A stretch of DNA of 18,809 nt from Hyphomicrobiaceae bacterium (GTDB lineage Bacteria > Pseudomonadota > Alphaproteobacteria > Rhizobiales > Hyphomicrobiaceae), in contig JACKJI010000031.1 in the NCBI GenBank assembly GCA_020638035.1, positions 1-18,809 on the forward strand, read 5' to 3'. The translations under genes and the position numbers were made by a program. Below are positions 1 to 7,873 of the stretch, piece by piece. Below the pieces are notes generated by a model. That model was not told where the DNA came from. It saw nothing but the letters and a program-made list of their open reading frames with translations, and did not search any database. Positions within the stretch are counted from its first letter, which is position 1. Each line of letters opens with the position of its first letter.

Positions 1-1053
1 CCGACCGCGTTCCAGTCCCTTGCATGGCTGAAGGCGCTTCTGGCTGTCGTGGCAACAGCTCGCCATGCCGAACCGCGACTTCTTGTTTTCACCGAGCAGG
101 AGACGGAGCGCTTCGCCATAGCGCTGCCGATGTTGGTTCGTTCGCAGGGCGGCTTGCGCATTGCCGAGATCGCCGACCTCGGCCTATCGGACTATTGCGC
201 ACCCTGGTTGGGGCCGGCAGCACCCGTCGATGCCACCGGGTCGGCCCGCCTTTATGATGCGCTCGCGGTCGCACTTGCCGATGTCGATCTCATACGTCTG
301 GAGAAGATGCCGCCGCATATCGCCGGGCACGCCAACCCAATGGTGTTGCATGCGCGGGCTGTGCCGAGCCGTTTCAGCCGCAATGCTCTCATCATCGAGG
401 ATACGGTTGAGGCGTTCCTCGCTTCTCGCGGCAAGAAATACCGCAAGGAAGCCGAGCGCGCCCGACGTCGGCTGGAAGACATGGGCGAAGTCCGCCTTGC
501 GCGTGCTGCGACGCGCGAGGAGATCGATGCGGCGTATCGCCAACTCGAACGCTGGCAAGCTGAGCGCCACCGCGAGGCGGGGCACGACTATGTGCTCGAT
601 CAGCCCGAGATCTCGCGGTTCTATCGGGCGCTGCTGCACGATACGTCGTCGACAGGCGCGGCGAGCCTCTTCACGCTGACGGCTGGCGGTGAGCCCGTGG
701 CCATGCTGTTTGGCGTCACTACGGGTTCGACGTTCACGCTGATCCGCATCGCTGACGGCGGCGAGCGCTGGCGCCAGGTTTCGCCCGGCCGCATGATTGT
801 GCTGGAGGCCGTGCGCACGCTGCTCGCCCAGGGTGTTCGTGAGTTCGACATGGGTGTCGGCGATTACCCTTTCAAACGCTGGATCGGCTGCCAGTCGACG
901 CCACTCGTCGAGGTCGCAGTGCCGCTCACCTGGCGCGCGCGGCCCAGGATTGCCGCGGAGGCGGCCAGACGCGGCTTGCGGGCGAATCGGTACCTGCGTG
1001 CATTCGTTCGCAGAATCAGGGCGTTGCGGCGCCCAAAAGGCGCTGTGCAATAG
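1..1053 (+). CDS. GNAT family N-acetyltransferase, BioF2/CelD-like (5' partial)
   Basis: The reading frame is open from base 1 and ends at TAG 1051-1053. The residues before the first internal GTG (position 49) include FQSLAWLK, which resembles the usual N-terminus of this family, so the gene starts outside the window and the GTG at 49 is probably not the start. The C-terminal half looks like a BioF2/CelD acetyltransferase domain (PF13480 type): a basic helix with KKYRKEAERARRR, a strand with LFTLTAGGEPVAMLFG, a VSPGRMIVLEAVR helix, and the block FDMGVGDYPFKRWIGC that marks the end of the GNAT fold. Members acylate amines or wall and exopolysaccharide precursors; the substrate here cannot be read from sequence. 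It is followed after 119 bp by hisS, with no obvious functional link. Family assignment is fairly sure, exact role is not. Confidence 0.82.
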   Translation, partial: PTAFQSLAWLKALLAVVATARHAEPRLLVFTEQETERFAIALPMLVRSQGGLRIAEIADLGLSDYCAPWLGPAAPVDATGSARLYDALAVALADVDLIRLEKMPPHIAGHANPMVLHARAVPSRFSRNALIIEDTVEAFLASRGKKYRKEAERARRRLEDMGEVRLARAATREEIDAAYRQLERWQAERHREAGHDYVLDQPEISRFYRALLHDTSSTGAASLFTLTAGGEPVAMLFGVTTGSTFTLIRIADGGERWRQVSPGRMIVLEAVRTLLAQGVREFDMGVGDYPFKRWIGCQSTPLVEVAVPLTWRARPRIAAEAARRGLRANRYLRAFVRRIRALRRPKGAVQ

Positions 1054-1172
1054 GGCGCATTGGCCCCATCTGCCGCGCGCCCGCGTGCCTTTCCCATGGG
1101 GCATCGATCCGCTATAAGCGGGCCAAATCATTTCCCGTCGGCAGATGCCCTAAGCGAGGCGCTCCCCCGATC

Positions 1173-2675
1173 ATGGCTAAAGACAAGAAAGTTGCCGGGC
1201 CCGAGGCGCGGCTGCCGAAAGGCTTTCGCGACATCCGCGCCGCCGAGCTCAGTGCGACGCGCGCCATGCTGGACACCATCCGGCGTGTCTACGAGACCTA
1301 TGGCTTTGAGGAGCTGGAGACGCCAGCGATCGAATATACTGATGCGCTGGGCAAGTTCCTGCCCGACCAGGATCGCCCCAACGAGGGCGTCTTCTCCTTC
1401 ACCGACGACGACGAGCAGTGGTTGTCCTTGCGCTACGACCTGACGGCGCCGCTCGCCCGCTTCGTTGCCGAGAATTACCAGAGCCTGCCGAAGCCGTTCC
1501 GCCGCTATGCGACAGGCACCGTCTATCGCAACGAGAAGCCGGGGCCTGGGCGCTTCCGCCAGTTCACCCAGTTCGATGCCGACACCGTCGGTACCGAAAG
1601 TCTCGCCGCCGATGCCGAGATCTGCATGCTCGCCGCCGATACGCTCGAAGCGCTCGGCATCGCGCGTGGTGACTACGTCATCAAGGTCAACAACCGCAAA
1701 CTGCTCGATGGTTTGCTCGAGTCTGTTGGCGTCAATTTGTCCGACCACGTGGCCCGGCTTGCTGTTCTTCGCTCGCTGGACAAGCTCGACAAGTTCTCGC
1801 GCGAGGATGTGGCGCTGCTGTTGGGGCCCGGGCGCAAGGACGAGTCGGGCGATTTCACCAAGGGCGCGGGGCTCGGCGAGAAACAGATCGCGGTTCTGCT
1901 CGACTTCGTCATGCAGCCGAAGCTGTCGCGGAGCGAGCGGGACGCAATCGTCAGAACTGCCGGGTTCGAGCCGGTCGATGCATTTGGCGATGGCTTGGCT
2001 GAGCTGGACCAGATCGGTGAGCTTGTCGAGAAGGCTGGTTACGGTGCGGACCGCATCCGCATCGACTTCTCCGTCGTGCGTGGCCTCGAATACTATACCG
2101 GTCCTGTGTTCGAGGCCGAGCTGACGTTCGAGGTCAAGGACGAACAAGGCAACAAGGTACGCTTCGGCTCGGTTGGCGGCGGCGGCCGTTACGACGGTCT
2201 CGTCGAGCGCTTCCTTGGCCAGAAGGTTCCCGCCACCGGTTTTTCCATCGGCGTGTCGCGTCTGCAGGCAGCGCTTGGCGTATTGAAGGGCTCTGCCGCT
2301 GCGGATGTCGCGCCGCAGGGTCCCGTCGTCGTCCTCATCATGGATAAGGGCGAGCTGCCGCGGTACCAGAAGATGGCGCAGATGCTGCGTTCAGCCGGCA
2401 TCCGTGCGGAGATGTACCTCGGCACGTCGGGCATGAAGGCGCAGATGAAATACGCCGACAGGCGTGGCGCTCCTTGCGTCGTCATCCAGGGTTCCGACGA
2501 GCGCGCGAAGGGCGAGGTGCAGATCAAGGACCTGATCGAGGGCGCGAAGGCCGCTGCCGCGATCGCGGATAACAAGGAATGGAAGGAAAGCCGGCCGGCG
2601 CAGGTCTCCGTCAAGGAAGAAGACCTCGTCGCTACCGTGCGCGAGATCATCGCCCGTCATGGCGGAGCCGACTGA
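1173..2675 (+). CDS. hisS: Histidine--tRNA ligase (HisRS)
   Basis: This class II aminoacyl-tRNA synthetase charges tRNA-His in the cytoplasm. The protein is 500 aa, longer than the roughly 420 aa of the E. coli enzyme. Motif 1 lies in the first 60 residues (LPKGFRDIRAAE, then a TYGFEELETPAIEY block). Motif 2 is at about residues 119-137, beginning RNEKPGPGRFRQF. The HisRS-specific histidine-binding block RGLEYYTG is at about residues 303-310, followed by the glycine-rich motif 3 region (GGGGRYDGL). The C-terminal 130 residues form the anticodon-binding domain. The motif 2 loop has K-P-G-P-G where most bacterial enzymes have a R-P-Q-type loop, which is the alphaproteobacterial form. The start ATG has only a weak ribosome site, but the N-terminus fits the family. 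hisZ follows after 78 bp and hisG after that, so tRNA charging and histidine synthesis are probably co-transcribed. Confidence 0.97.
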   Translation: MAKDKKVAGPEARLPKGFRDIRAAELSATRAMLDTIRRVYETYGFEELETPAIEYTDALGKFLPDQDRPNEGVFSFTDDDEQWLSLRYDLTAPLARFVAENYQSLPKPFRRYATGTVYRNEKPGPGRFRQFTQFDADTVGTESLAADAEICMLAADTLEALGIARGDYVIKVNNRKLLDGLLESVGVNLSDHVARLAVLRSLDKLDKFSREDVALLLGPGRKDESGDFTKGAGLGEKQIAVLLDFVMQPKLSRSERDAIVRTAGFEPVDAFGDGLAELDQIGELVEKAGYGADRIRIDFSVVRGLEYYTGPVFEAELTFEVKDEQGNKVRFGSVGGGGRYDGLVERFLGQKVPATGFSIGVSRLQAALGVLKGSAAADVAPQGPVVVLIMDKGELPRYQKMAQMLRSAGIRAEMYLGTSGMKAQMKYADRRGAPCVVIQGSDERAKGEVQIKDLIEGAKAAAAIADNKEWKESRPAQVSVKEEDLVATVREIIARHGGAD

Positions 2676-2753
2676 CCGATGCGCAATGCGCTTGCCAACT
2701 CCAAGCTTGCGAAGAATACGCCCAGAGAAATGACGCACCGGACCTGACACGAC

Positions 2754-3932
2754 ATGGTCGCAGAGACAGCAAAGAAGTTCGAGGCGCTCGAGGCGCAGGC
2801 GCAAAAGATCATGTCGGTCTTCATCAAGGCCGGTCACGAGGCCGTCGCGCCGGCAATCATCCAGCCGGCCGGCGTTTTCCTCGACGTGATCGGCGAGACC
2901 TTGCGTGCGCGCACCTACGTCTTCACCGATCCTGACGGTGAGGAGCTGTGCCTGCGTCCCGACATCACGGTGCCGACCTGCCGCCTGCACATCGAGCGTC
3001 ATGCCAATCCGATGACGCGCGCCAAGTACTGCTACAACGGTTCGGCTTTCCGCTTCCAGCCGGCGGGTGCGCCGGTCGCCCATCCGCGCGAGTTCCGACA
3101 GGCCGGCATCGAGGCGTTCGGTATCACGGACAAGGCGAAGGCAGAGGCGCAGACGGTCGTCACGGTGATCGATGCGCTGAAGGCGGCGGGGCTCAAGGAT
3201 TTCAAGCTGCACGTCGGTGATCTCGGCCTGTTTCGCGCGCTGCTTGAAGCTGCCGACATGCCGGTGCGATGGCGTCGGCGACTGATGCATCAGTTCTGGC
3301 GTCCGGACGCGTTCCGCACCGAGCTGAAACGCCTGACAACGGCGGCGATCGACGTGCCGCGCGATGTGCCCAAGGAACTGTTGACGAAGCTCGATCCGGA
3401 ACGGCCGGACGATGGGGAAAAGCAGGTTGCCGCCTACCTGGAAAGCCGTGGCATCGACATGCTGGGCACGCGCACGCTGGGCGAGATCACCGAGAACCTG
3501 TTGTCGATCGTTGCCGACGCCAAAACGCAGCCGCTCTCGGCTGCAACCGCCGAACTTCTGGAAAGCTATGTCCGTGTCGTCGCGCCCGCCCGCGCCGCCG
3601 GAGCTCGACTGCGTGACCTGCTGCGCGGTGGCAATATCGACATTACGGAAGCCTTCGATGCCTATCAGCGCCGGCTGCAGCTTCTCGCCGACGCCGGAGT
3701 CGACGTCACCCACGCCGACTTCGAGGCGGAGTTCGGACGCACGCTGGAATACTATACCGGCTTCGTCTTCGAGGTCGTCGTGCCGGACCTCGGCCGCCAG
3801 AGCCCCGTCGCAGGCGGCGGTCGCTATGACACGCTCATGCGCCAGTGCGGCTCGGAAGAGGACGTGCCAGCCGTCGGCGCCGCCATCCATACCGAGCGCC
3901 TGCTCGCTGCTTTGACAGGAGACGTGCGATGA
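2754..3932 (+). CDS. hisZ: ATP phosphoribosyltransferase regulatory subunit HisZ
   Basis: HisZ is a catalytically inactive paralogue of HisRS that joins short-form HisG to make a hetero-oligomeric ATP phosphoribosyltransferase, the first enzyme of histidine biosynthesis, and carries its feedback control. The 392 aa protein keeps the HisRS-like core: a LCLRPDITVPTCRLHIERH block near residue 65, a motif-2-like GSAFRFQPAGAPVAHPREF segment near residue 97, LEYYTGFVFEVVVPDLGR near residue 331 and GGGRYDTLM. It lacks the C-terminal anticodon-binding domain of the upstream hisS product. The stop codon overlaps the hisG start (ATGA), implying translational coupling and matched stoichiometry. It could be mistaken for a second HisRS, but the missing anticodon domain and the hisG overlap make HisZ the better call. 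Confidence 0.95.
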   Translation: MVAETAKKFEALEAQAQKIMSVFIKAGHEAVAPAIIQPAGVFLDVIGETLRARTYVFTDPDGEELCLRPDITVPTCRLHIERHANPMTRAKYCYNGSAFRFQPAGAPVAHPREFRQAGIEAFGITDKAKAEAQTVVTVIDALKAAGLKDFKLHVGDLGLFRALLEAADMPVRWRRRLMHQFWRPDAFRTELKRLTTAAIDVPRDVPKELLTKLDPERPDDGEKQVAAYLESRGIDMLGTRTLGEITENLLSIVADAKTQPLSAATAELLESYVRVVAPARAAGARLRDLLRGGNIDITEAFDAYQRRLQLLADAGVDVTHADFEAEFGRTLEYYTGFVFEVVVPDLGRQSPVAGGGRYDTLMRQCGSEEDVPAVGAAIHTERLLAALTGDVR

Positions 3933-4633
3933 CGTCCCCCGATACGCTCGTCCTCGCCGTTCCCTCCAAGGGCCGGCTGATGGAGCAGTCCGTCGAAATC
4001 TTTGCCAACGCGGGCCTCAACGTGCGCAAGGTCGGAAATATGCGCGGCTATCGCGGCGAGATCGAGGGCATCGACAACGTCGAGGTGGCCTTCATCTCCG
4101 CATCCGAGATTGCGCGTTACCTGAAGACCGGCCGTGCCCACATCGGCATCACGGGGGAGGACCTCGTACGCGAGCAGATGACAGATTGGGAGACGCGTAT
4201 CGAGATCCTGAAGCCTTTGGGCTTTGGGCATGCCGACGTTGTCGTCGCGGTGCCCGAATGCTGGATCGACGTGCGTGTGATGGCCGATCTCGACGAGATA
4301 TCGAGCGCGTTTCGCCAGATCCACGGCCGCTGGTTCCGCGTCGCGACCAAGTACATCAACCTGACGCGCCGCTTCCTGTCGTCCCGCGGGCTCACCGACT
4401 TCCGCATCATCGAAAGCCTTGGCGCTACCGAGGGCACGCCCGCCGCCGGCACGGCCGACTTCATCGTCGACATCACCACGACAGGCGCGACGCTGAAGGC
4501 CAACGGCCTCAAGATCCTCGATGACGGCCTGATTTTGAAGTCGCAGGCGAACCTCATTGCTTCGCGCGCCGCCGAATGGACACCGCGCGTGCGTGAGGCC
4601 GAGAACATCATTCTCGACAAGCTCGGCATCTGA
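3929..4633 (+). CDS. hisG: ATP phosphoribosyltransferase catalytic subunit, short form
   Basis: HisG condenses ATP with PRPP to phosphoribosyl-ATP, committing carbon to histidine synthesis. The start is the ATG at 3929, which overlaps the hisZ stop. A longer open frame upstream to 3845 lies inside hisZ and is not needed. The protein is 234 aa, the short HisG_S form without the C-terminal histidine-binding domain, as expected when HisZ is present. Visible family features are the N-terminal LAVPSKGRLMEQSVEIF, the HIGITGEDLV segment, and the PRPP-binding region ATEGTPAAGTADFIVDITTT with its TG doublet, followed by LKANGLKILDDG. It is the last gene of the hisS-hisZ-hisG unit and is followed by a strong stem-loop at 4654-4684. 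Confidence 0.96.
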   Translation: MTSPDTLVLAVPSKGRLMEQSVEIFANAGLNVRKVGNMRGYRGEIEGIDNVEVAFISASEIARYLKTGRAHIGITGEDLVREQMTDWETRIEILKPLGFGHADVVVAVPECWIDVRVMADLDEISSAFRQIHGRWFRVATKYINLTRRFLSSRGLTDFRIIESLGATEGTPAAGTADFIVDITTTGATLKANGLKILDDGLILKSQANLIASRAAEWTPRVREAENIILDKLGI

Positions 4634-4653
4634 TCTCGGTCAGTGCTCCAGTG

Positions 4654-4684
4654 CCTTGCGGTCGCGTGCTTGCGCGCGACAAGG
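4654..4684. terminator. Stem-loop in the hisG / tRNA convergent gap
   Basis: GTCGCGTG at 4661-4668 pairs with CGCGCGAC at 4673-4680 around a CTTG loop (eight pairs, one G-T). CCTT at 4654-4657 can extend the stem with AAGG at 4681-4684 across a three-base bulge. It lies 21 bp after the hisG stop and downstream of the oppositely oriented tRNA. There is no T tract on either side, so intrinsic termination is not assured; it may instead protect 3' ends. Confidence 0.45.
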
Positions 4685-4741
4685 CTGAAGTCGCGCATAT
4701 GGTGCGGCTACCTGTCGTCGAAGGGCAATGCTGGGAGGAGA

Positions 4742-4818
4742 TGGTAGCGGGACCCGGACTTGAACCGGGGACCTACGGATTATGATTCCGCCGCTCTAAC
4801 CAACTGAGCTATCCCGCC
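4742..4818 (-). tRNA. tRNA with CAU anticodon, probably elongator tRNA-Met
   Basis: Reading the minus strand gives a full 77-nt cloverleaf. The acceptor stem GGCGGGA pairs with TCCCGCT, the D arm is GCTC...GAGC, and the anticodon stem GCGGA/TCCGT encloses the loop ATCATAA with CAT at 4784-4782. The T arm is CCGGTTCAAGTCCGG-like, the discriminator is A, and CCA is encoded at 4744-4742. The first pair is G1-U72, a wobble. It is not an initiator, because the initiator's unpaired 1-72 end and three-G-C anticodon stem are absent. A CAU tRNA can also be tRNA-Ile2 (lysidine-modified); elongator Met is favoured by general resemblance only. A sigma-70-type promoter lies just upstream. Confidence 0.93.
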
Positions 4819-4849
4819 ACGTGCCGCGTCTGTGATCACGGGCTTGGTG

Positions 4850-4879
4850 TCTATAAGGAGGCCGGCGGCGGGCTGTCAA
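4850..4879 (-). promoter_or_regulatory. Sigma-70-type promoter of the CAU tRNA gene
   Basis: On the minus strand a perfect TTGACA (4879-4874) is followed after 18 bases by TATAGA (4855-4850), four of six matches to the -10 consensus. Transcription would begin near 4843, about 25 bases before the tRNA 5' end at 4818. Position and quality fit a strong stable-RNA promoter. Confidence 0.75.
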
Positions 4880-4934
4880 GGCTCGCGCTGTGGTCGGCAA
4901 GTGGTGAGCTGCGCGTTCCGCAATTCGGCCACCG

Positions 4935-4975
4935 AAAAGAAACATGGCGGGCCGGAACATTGCCGACCCGCCATG
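4935..4975 (-). terminator. Intrinsic terminator after the pmtA-like gene
   Basis: CATGGCGGG at 4943-4951 is exactly complementary to CCCGCCATG at 4967-4975, with three further inner pairs (CGG/CCG) past one mismatch. In the minus-strand direction the stem is followed by TTTCTTTT (4942-4935). It begins 35 bases after the methyltransferase stop, so it should end the mnmA-pmtA transcript before the tRNA promoter. Confidence 0.82.
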
Positions 4976-5009
4976 GCGACTTGGGCCAAATGGGGAAGCA
5001 GCGCGTCCG

Positions 5010-5762
5010 CTACTCCGCCGCCACGGGGCACTCGACGGTGCTAAGCGACTTGGCAAACCGCATCATTGTGAAAAGACCGAGCGGGCGCACCGAGGTGCGC
5101 TCGGTGAGGCGCAGGTTCTCGCAGACCATGACGCGATCCGTGTCGAACACCGAGCGCCAGCCGATCTTGTCGGCAAACGGCGCCATGCGACGCTCGACCC
5201 AGCCGCGCAAACCTTCTTCCTGGCTGAAGTGATTGACGAGGATCACTTGTCCGCCCGGCTTGGTGACTCGAGCAAGCTCGCGCATCACCTTCTCTGGTTC
5301 GGGGACCACGGTCATCACGAACATGGCCACGGCAATGTCGAACGTTGCGTCCGGGAACTCCAGGTTGGACGCGTCCATCTCGTGCAGTCCCGTCACGTGG
5401 TCGAGACCTTCCTCGACAACGCGTTCGCGCGCCTTGTCCAGCATGTCAGGCGACAGGTCGATGCCGACGATCTCGTGACGCGGGTCATAGTCTGGCAGTG
5501 ACAAGCCGGTGCCGACGCCGACCTCGAGTACGCGACCCTTGGGCATGGTGTTGATGTGTTCAACCACATGGCGGCGCCCCTGCGCGGCGACCATGCCGAA
5601 CGTATGGTCGTAGAACGGTGCCCATCGGCGGTAGGCGACCTTCACATCGCTTTCGTCGATGCGCCCGATGCCGATGATCCGCCCGCCGTCGCGGTGCAGA
5701 ACAGGCCCGCGGCGGGACTCTTCGGTCCGATCCATGGTCCTCATGCTATCAGTGCTCCTCAT
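5010..5762 (-). CDS. SAM-dependent methyltransferase, PmtA-like (phosphatidylethanolamine N-methyltransferase)
   Basis: This class I methyltransferase resembles the Rhodobacter-type PmtA family, which methylates phosphatidylethanolamine stepwise towards phosphatidylcholine at the inner membrane face. Visible features are the AYRRWAPFYDHTFG segment near residue 43, the SAM-binding motif VLEVGVGTGLSLP near residue 78, the acidic IVGIDLSPDML after it, MDASNLEFPDATFD, the VVPEPEKVMRELARVTKPGG helix and NHFSQEEG. It is about 250 aa from the first ATG. Start choice is open: the ATGs at 5762, 5744 and 5735 are all in frame, and the one at 5744 has an AGGAG upstream at a long spacing. It begins only 6 bp after the mnmA stop, so the two are probably one transcript. 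A ubiquinone or other small-molecule methyltransferase is possible, but the RWAP and NHF motifs favour PmtA. Confidence 0.85.
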   Translation of the reverse strand: MRSTDSMRTMDRTEESRRGPVLHRDGGRIIGIGRIDESDVKVAYRRWAPFYDHTFGMVAAQGRRHVVEHINTMPKGRVLEVGVGTGLSLPDYDPRHEIVGIDLSPDMLDKARERVVEEGLDHVTGLHEMDASNLEFPDATFDIAVAMFVMTVVPEPEKVMRELARVTKPGGQVILVNHFSQEEGLRGWVERRMAPFADKIGWRSVFDTDRVMVCENLRLTERTSVRPLGLFTMMRFAKSLSTVECPVAAE

Positions 5763-5768
5763 TGACCA

Positions 5769-7031
5769 TTACCCCATGCCCCCAATGGAGGCACGGCCGG
5801 TGACCTCGCGGTCCTGGCCGTTGTCCTTCAATTTGATGTCGCCGGCACGTGGCCGCTTGCGAACGGTCTTGGCGATGAAACCTCCGCCGAGCACCTGCGC
5901 ATCCGCGCCCCCGTCGCTGTAAAACACACACGCCTGGCCGGCTGCAATGCCTTCGATGCCCTCGCTCAGGACGACGCGAACCGTACCGTCGCCATCGACC
6001 ATCAAGGTGGCCGGCGCCGGCGGTTGCGTGGATCGCACACGGGCATGGATTTCGAGGCCATTTGCCGCGGCCTTACCGATCGCGCCATGGCCGAGCCAGT
6101 TGACGTCGCGCAGAACGATCGCCTCGGTCTTCAGGCAGTCGCGTGGCCCGACAATCACTTCGTTACGTTCGGCGTCGAGCCGGATCACGTAGTAGGGCTC
6201 GGCGGCCGGTATGCCCAGGCCGCGACGCTGGCCGATCGTGTAATTGATGATGCCGCTATGGTGCCCGAGCCGGCGACCGTCAACGTGCACGATCTCGCCT
6301 GGCTGCAAGGCTCCAGGCTTCAGCCGCTCAATCACATCGGTGTAGCGCCCTGTCGGCACGAAGCAGATGTCCTGGCTGTCAGGTTTCATCGCCACCGGGA
6401 GATCGAGATCAGTCGCGATCCGGCGCACCTCCGACTTTGCAAGGTCGCCGAGAGGAAACCACAGCCGCTCGAGCTGTGCCCGCGTCGTGGAAAACAGGAA
6501 ATAACTCTGGTCGCGATCCGCATCGACCGCCCGGCGCAGCTCCGGCCCGTCCGGTCCCATGGTCCGGCGGATGTAGTGGCCGGTGGCGAGATAGTCCGCC
6601 TCCAGCTCCTGTGCGGTCTGTAACAGGTCGCCGAACTTCAAATCGCTATTGCAGGTCACACACGGGATTGGCGTTTCGCCAGACACGTAGCTGTCGGCGA
6701 ACTGCTCGATCACCCGCTCGGCGAACCGCGTCTCGTAGTCGAGGACGTAGTGAGGGATGCCGATTGCCTCGGCCACCCGACGGGCGTCGTGGATGTCCTG
6801 CCCGGCACAGCAGCTTCCAGACTTTGCCGCAGTCGCCTCGCCATGATCGTAAAGCTGTAATGTGATGCCTATAACGTCGTGACCGGCCGCCTTCATGAGG
6901 GCGGCTACGACTGATGAATCGACACCGCCCGACATAGCAACGACCACGCGCCGACGCTGCGTGGCGCTCTGGCCCGGCGTTCGCTTGTCGGAAGTGGCGT
7001 TGGCAGCACTCATGGCAACCGCGTCGCTCAT
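5769..7031 (-). CDS. mnmA: tRNA-specific 2-thiouridylase MnmA
   Basis: MnmA uses ATP and a relayed persulfide to put sulfur on C2 of the wobble uridine (U34) in tRNAs for Lys, Glu and Gln. The PP-loop SGGVDSSVVAALM lies close to the N-terminus. The family cysteines follow in PCVTCNSDLKFG and DSQDICFVPTGRY, then NYTIGQRRGLGI and the C-terminal barrel ending at VLGGGFI. About 40 residues beyond VLGGGFI are not part of the usual core and are charged and low in complexity. The N-terminus is uncertain: the frame stays open to a GTG at 7082, with further ATGs at 7043, 7031 and 7013. I use 7031 because the family normally has few residues before the PP-loop; none has a strong ribosome site. The PmtA-like gene follows directly. 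Confidence 0.95.
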   Translation of the reverse strand: MSDAVAMSAANATSDKRTPGQSATQRRRVVVAMSGGVDSSVVAALMKAAGHDVIGITLQLYDHGEATAAKSGSCCAGQDIHDARRVAEAIGIPHYVLDYETRFAERVIEQFADSYVSGETPIPCVTCNSDLKFGDLLQTAQELEADYLATGHYIRRTMGPDGPELRRAVDADRDQSYFLFSTTRAQLERLWFPLGDLAKSEVRRIATDLDLPVAMKPDSQDICFVPTGRYTDVIERLKPGALQPGEIVHVDGRRLGHHSGIINYTIGQRRGLGIPAAEPYYVIRLDAERNEVIVGPRDCLKTEAIVLRDVNWLGHGAIGKAAANGLEIHARVRSTQPPAPATLMVDGDGTVRVVLSEGIEGIAAGQACVFYSDGGADAQVLGGGFIAKTVRKRPRAGDIKLKDNGQDREVTGRASIGGMG

Positions 7032-7082
7032 CTCAAACGGCATTTCATACGTCGTGGGTTGGCAGCTCCGCCCGCCTGGCAC

Positions 7083-7857
7083 TCGTTATGCTCAAGTGCA
7101 GGCAAATGCTAATTCCAGCCCTACATGCTGGCGGCGGTTGCCAACCAGCGGAGCTGCGCACCGGGTCGCAGCCCTCTCGGCGTGGACCAAACGCGCAGAC
7201 CCCCATTTCCGAGGCCGGCCGCTGGTCCAAAGAAGAAATCCCTCATCACCTGCACGCACCCCAAACCGTTCGCAACCGATTTTCGCAGCGCGTTCGTTGC
7301 CACGGCCTCGTGACTAAACAGGGGCAAAGCCCCCTCGGCACGTGAGGATGCCATTATTTATGGCTTATGCGCTTTTGCCGCAAGCGCGGCAGTGCCGCAT
7401 GGGCTCGTCTTTCCGGCCAATTCTGGGCGGTTGCGGGACCACTATCATATCGGTCTTCGACGCCAGCAGCGCCTCTGGGCTGCCGGTCTGGGGAGGGGGC
7501 GATGACGGGCTGCGCTTTCGTCTGTGCACGTCGTTTGTGAGCAAGCGGGGGGAGGGTGGGGCCATAGGGCTCGGCAACCGGCGACACCTTCCTGCTGGCT
7601 CCGTTCCCAGAGCGGGGAGCGGTGCGATCCCAAGCAAGCGTCTGTCGTGCTGCGAATAGTGTCCCAGTGTTGTCAGGACGCGCAAGTGATCGATGTTCAT
7701 CTGTGTTTTTCAGGTCGAAACGAAACAGGCTGTCATTGTTTGGATCATTTCATTCATGTTTGTCTCCAAATGACATTGCGTTAAACAATATCATAAACCA
7801 TGATGATCCGAAATAGATGAAGAGATACAGTCATTTATTGTAAGTTTATTTTGCCGC
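7083..7857. other. Gene-poor stretch between mnmA and the sciP promoter
   Basis: No convincing gene is visible. Both strands are open in several frames, but the translations are arginine/proline-rich or lack any family motif. A short hairpin (GGGGC-AAA-GCCCC) lies at 7321-7333. Guanine runs occur at 7490-7509 and 7547-7561 on the plus strand. From about 7720 the sequence becomes markedly AT-rich, leading into the sciP promoter. It may hold a noncoding RNA or a decayed gene, but nothing I can name. Confidence 0.5.
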
Positions 7858-7873
7858 TTAGGTCAAACTTAAC
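7858..7873 (+). promoter_or_regulatory. Candidate CtrA box upstream of sciP
   Basis: The sequence reads TTAG-GTCAAAC-TTAAC, matching the alphaproteobacterial CtrA consensus TTAA-N7-TTAAC at all but one defined base and with the correct seven-base spacer. It lies 51 bp before the ATG at 7924. A short dyad, TAACG-N6-CGTTA at 7870-7885, overlaps its right half. CtrA activation of sciP is established in Caulobacter; the site here is a sequence-based inference. Confidence 0.65.

Noticed and set aside
184..1131. Long minus-strand open frame opposite the acetyltransferase
   Set aside because: It is an antisense shadow of the acetyltransferase frame, with no family motif of its own and arginine/histidine-rich composition.
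1128..3890. Two long minus-strand open frames opposite hisS and hisZ
   Set aside because: They lie wholly antisense to confidently identified genes, and their translations show no domain; long antisense frames are common in GC-rich coding DNA.
3845..3928. Upstream extension of the hisG frame
   Set aside because: It overlaps the hisZ coding sequence, is arginine-rich and has no HisG similarity; the ATG at 3929 gives the normal short-form length.
7490..7561. Possible G-quadruplex
   Set aside because: Each cluster has only three separated runs of three or more guanines, and the clusters are about 40 bases apart, so a standard four-tract quadruplex is not formed locally.
7365..7700. Minus-strand 111-codon frame ending in HCRACGKSA
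   Set aside because: Proline/arginine-rich, no ribosome site or family pattern, a single CxxC only; not enough to call a gene.
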